A stretch of 6,723 nucleotides of DNA, from assembly GCA_034722015.1 (NCBI GenBank), contig JAYENI010000211.1, positions 1 to 6,723 of the forward strand, given 5' to 3'. Below the pieces are notes generated by a model. That model did no database searches and was not told the origin of the DNA. It saw nothing but the letters and a program-made list of their open reading frames with translations. A program made the position numbers and the translations under genes. Below are positions 6,258 to 6,723 of this stretch, one piece after another (position 1 is the first letter of the stretch; each line of letters opens with the position of its first letter). The stretch comes from JAJDOJ01 sp034722015 (GTDB lineage: Bacteria; Pseudomonadota; Gammaproteobacteria; JAJDOJ01).

Positions 6258-6543
6258 GGACGACGCATCACCCGGTTATACCAATTTGCACTGCCTGAGC
6301 AACTTCAGCCTCCTGCGCGGGGCATCCCACCCGGAGAAACCGGTGGAACCCTTGGGACGTGGCGGCCACAGCGCGAGGGCGCTTGCCACGCCTCTCTCGG
6401 AGTTTCGGACGATCCATCGCGGCTGGCAACCCTGGGAACCCGATCAGATGGGTGACTTCAATCGGGCTGTCAGGCACGGAGAGTCCGTCGAGGTGGATTC
6501 CGGGTTCGATAGAGTGGCCGCGGAGGCAACCCGGCTGATCTGA
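6256..6543 (+). pseudogene. dnaE2: Truncated or chimeric remnant of a DnaE2-type error-prone DNA polymerase gene
   Basis: The 95-codon frame begins MDDASPGYTN and then reads LHCLSNFS, LLRGASHPE and VEPLG at residues 11-34 (6277-6357 with the preceding YTN). This is the conserved start of the PHP domain of DnaE2/ImuC, the alternative polymerase III alpha subunit used in SOS mutagenesis, where the family reads close to YAELHCLSNFSFLRGASHPEEL. Beyond that, only faint similarity remains (GHSARALAT against the family's GYxALAITD), and the last 40 or so residues, from GWQPW to EATRLI, do not match DnaE2 as I know it. No other frame resumes the match. A working DnaE2 is about 1,000 residues or longer, so this cannot be a functional polymerase. 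No clear Shine-Dalgarno precedes the ATG. It may be a deletion remnant or a fusion to an unrelated coding fragment. Confidence 0.6.
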
Positions 6544-6723
6544 CCCACGCCGCTCCGGAACTCGAGGGTCAGGACCACGTGACCGTCTAGCTTGCACTTA
6601 CGAGTTGAATCCAGGAACCTGTCCGAGAATGGGGTTCGTCGCGAGGCTTTTCCGCAGTAGCACTTCCATTCCCGGACAGGCTCCTAGGTGTTTATTCTTA
6701 CCTACTGCAGGGGCTTGCGCTCA
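6544..6723. other. Right-edge noncoding stretch
   Basis: No convincing gene is visible here. It contains TGACCC/GGGTCA pairing across 6541-6571, a CACGTG hexamer near 6577-6582 and the larger inverted repeat at 6613-6685. Nothing further is recognised from 6686 to the window edge. Confidence 0.4.
6613..6685. repeat. 19-bp imperfect inverted repeat with 35-nt spacer
   Basis: The left arm AGGAACCTGTCCGAGAATG (6613-6631) matches the reverse complement of the right arm (6667-6685), AGGAGCCTGTCCGGGAATG, at 17 of 19 positions. The spacer is 6632-6666. In a transcript the two differing positions would be A-C or G-U type pairs, so a long stem is possible. It could be a small mobile or REP-like palindromic element, paired terminal repeats of a decayed insertion, or a structured transcript end. 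No transposase is visible. The pairing is too long to be chance. Confidence 0.7.

Overview
The window holds one compact, co-directional minus-strand operon (about 5766 down to 283) that looks like part of a nucleotide-sugar or cell-surface polysaccharide locus in a GC-rich bacterium, most likely a proteobacterium. The taxonomic guess rests on high G+C coding sequence with strong third-position bias, an LPS-type glucose-1-phosphate cytidylyltransferase, and a remnant of a DnaE2-type error-prone polymerase gene. I cannot name the genus.

Operon, in transcription order on the minus strand: (1) glucose-1-phosphate cytidylyltransferase (5766-5035), which would make CDP-glucose; (2) an extended-SDR NAD-dependent epimerase/dehydratase (5009-3954); (3) a TylCIII/TcaB9-like sugar C-methyltransferase (3950-2688); (4) and (5) two shorter, more divergent paralogues of the same zinc-domain / SAM-domain / C-terminal-domain architecture (2672-1470 and 1473-283). 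Spacings are 25 nt, 3 nt, 15 nt and a 4-nt GTGA overlap, so the genes are probably co-transcribed and the last pair translationally coupled. A plausible joint role is to activate a hexose as a CDP-sugar, alter it by SDR redox or epimerisation, and add C-linked methyl branches. No CDP-glucose 4,6-dehydratase, aminotransferase or glycosyltransferase is in the window, so the pathway cannot be closed from this sequence.

Left flank (1-282): the last 25 codons of an unidentified plus-strand gene converge on the operon (stop 77-79). About 200 nt without a recognisable gene follow, ending in a perfect 8-bp palindrome that contains the stop codon of the last operon gene.

Right flank (5767-6723): a long operon leader with one sigma70-like promoter candidate, then a less GC-rich patch (about half G+C against roughly 60-70% in the operon). 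Next is a short plus-strand ORF whose N-terminus clearly resembles the start of DnaE2 but which diverges after about 27 matching residues, probably a truncated or chimeric pseudogene. A 19-bp imperfect inverted repeat with a 35-nt spacer lies near the right edge. This flank looks like a rearranged boundary beside the sugar operon.
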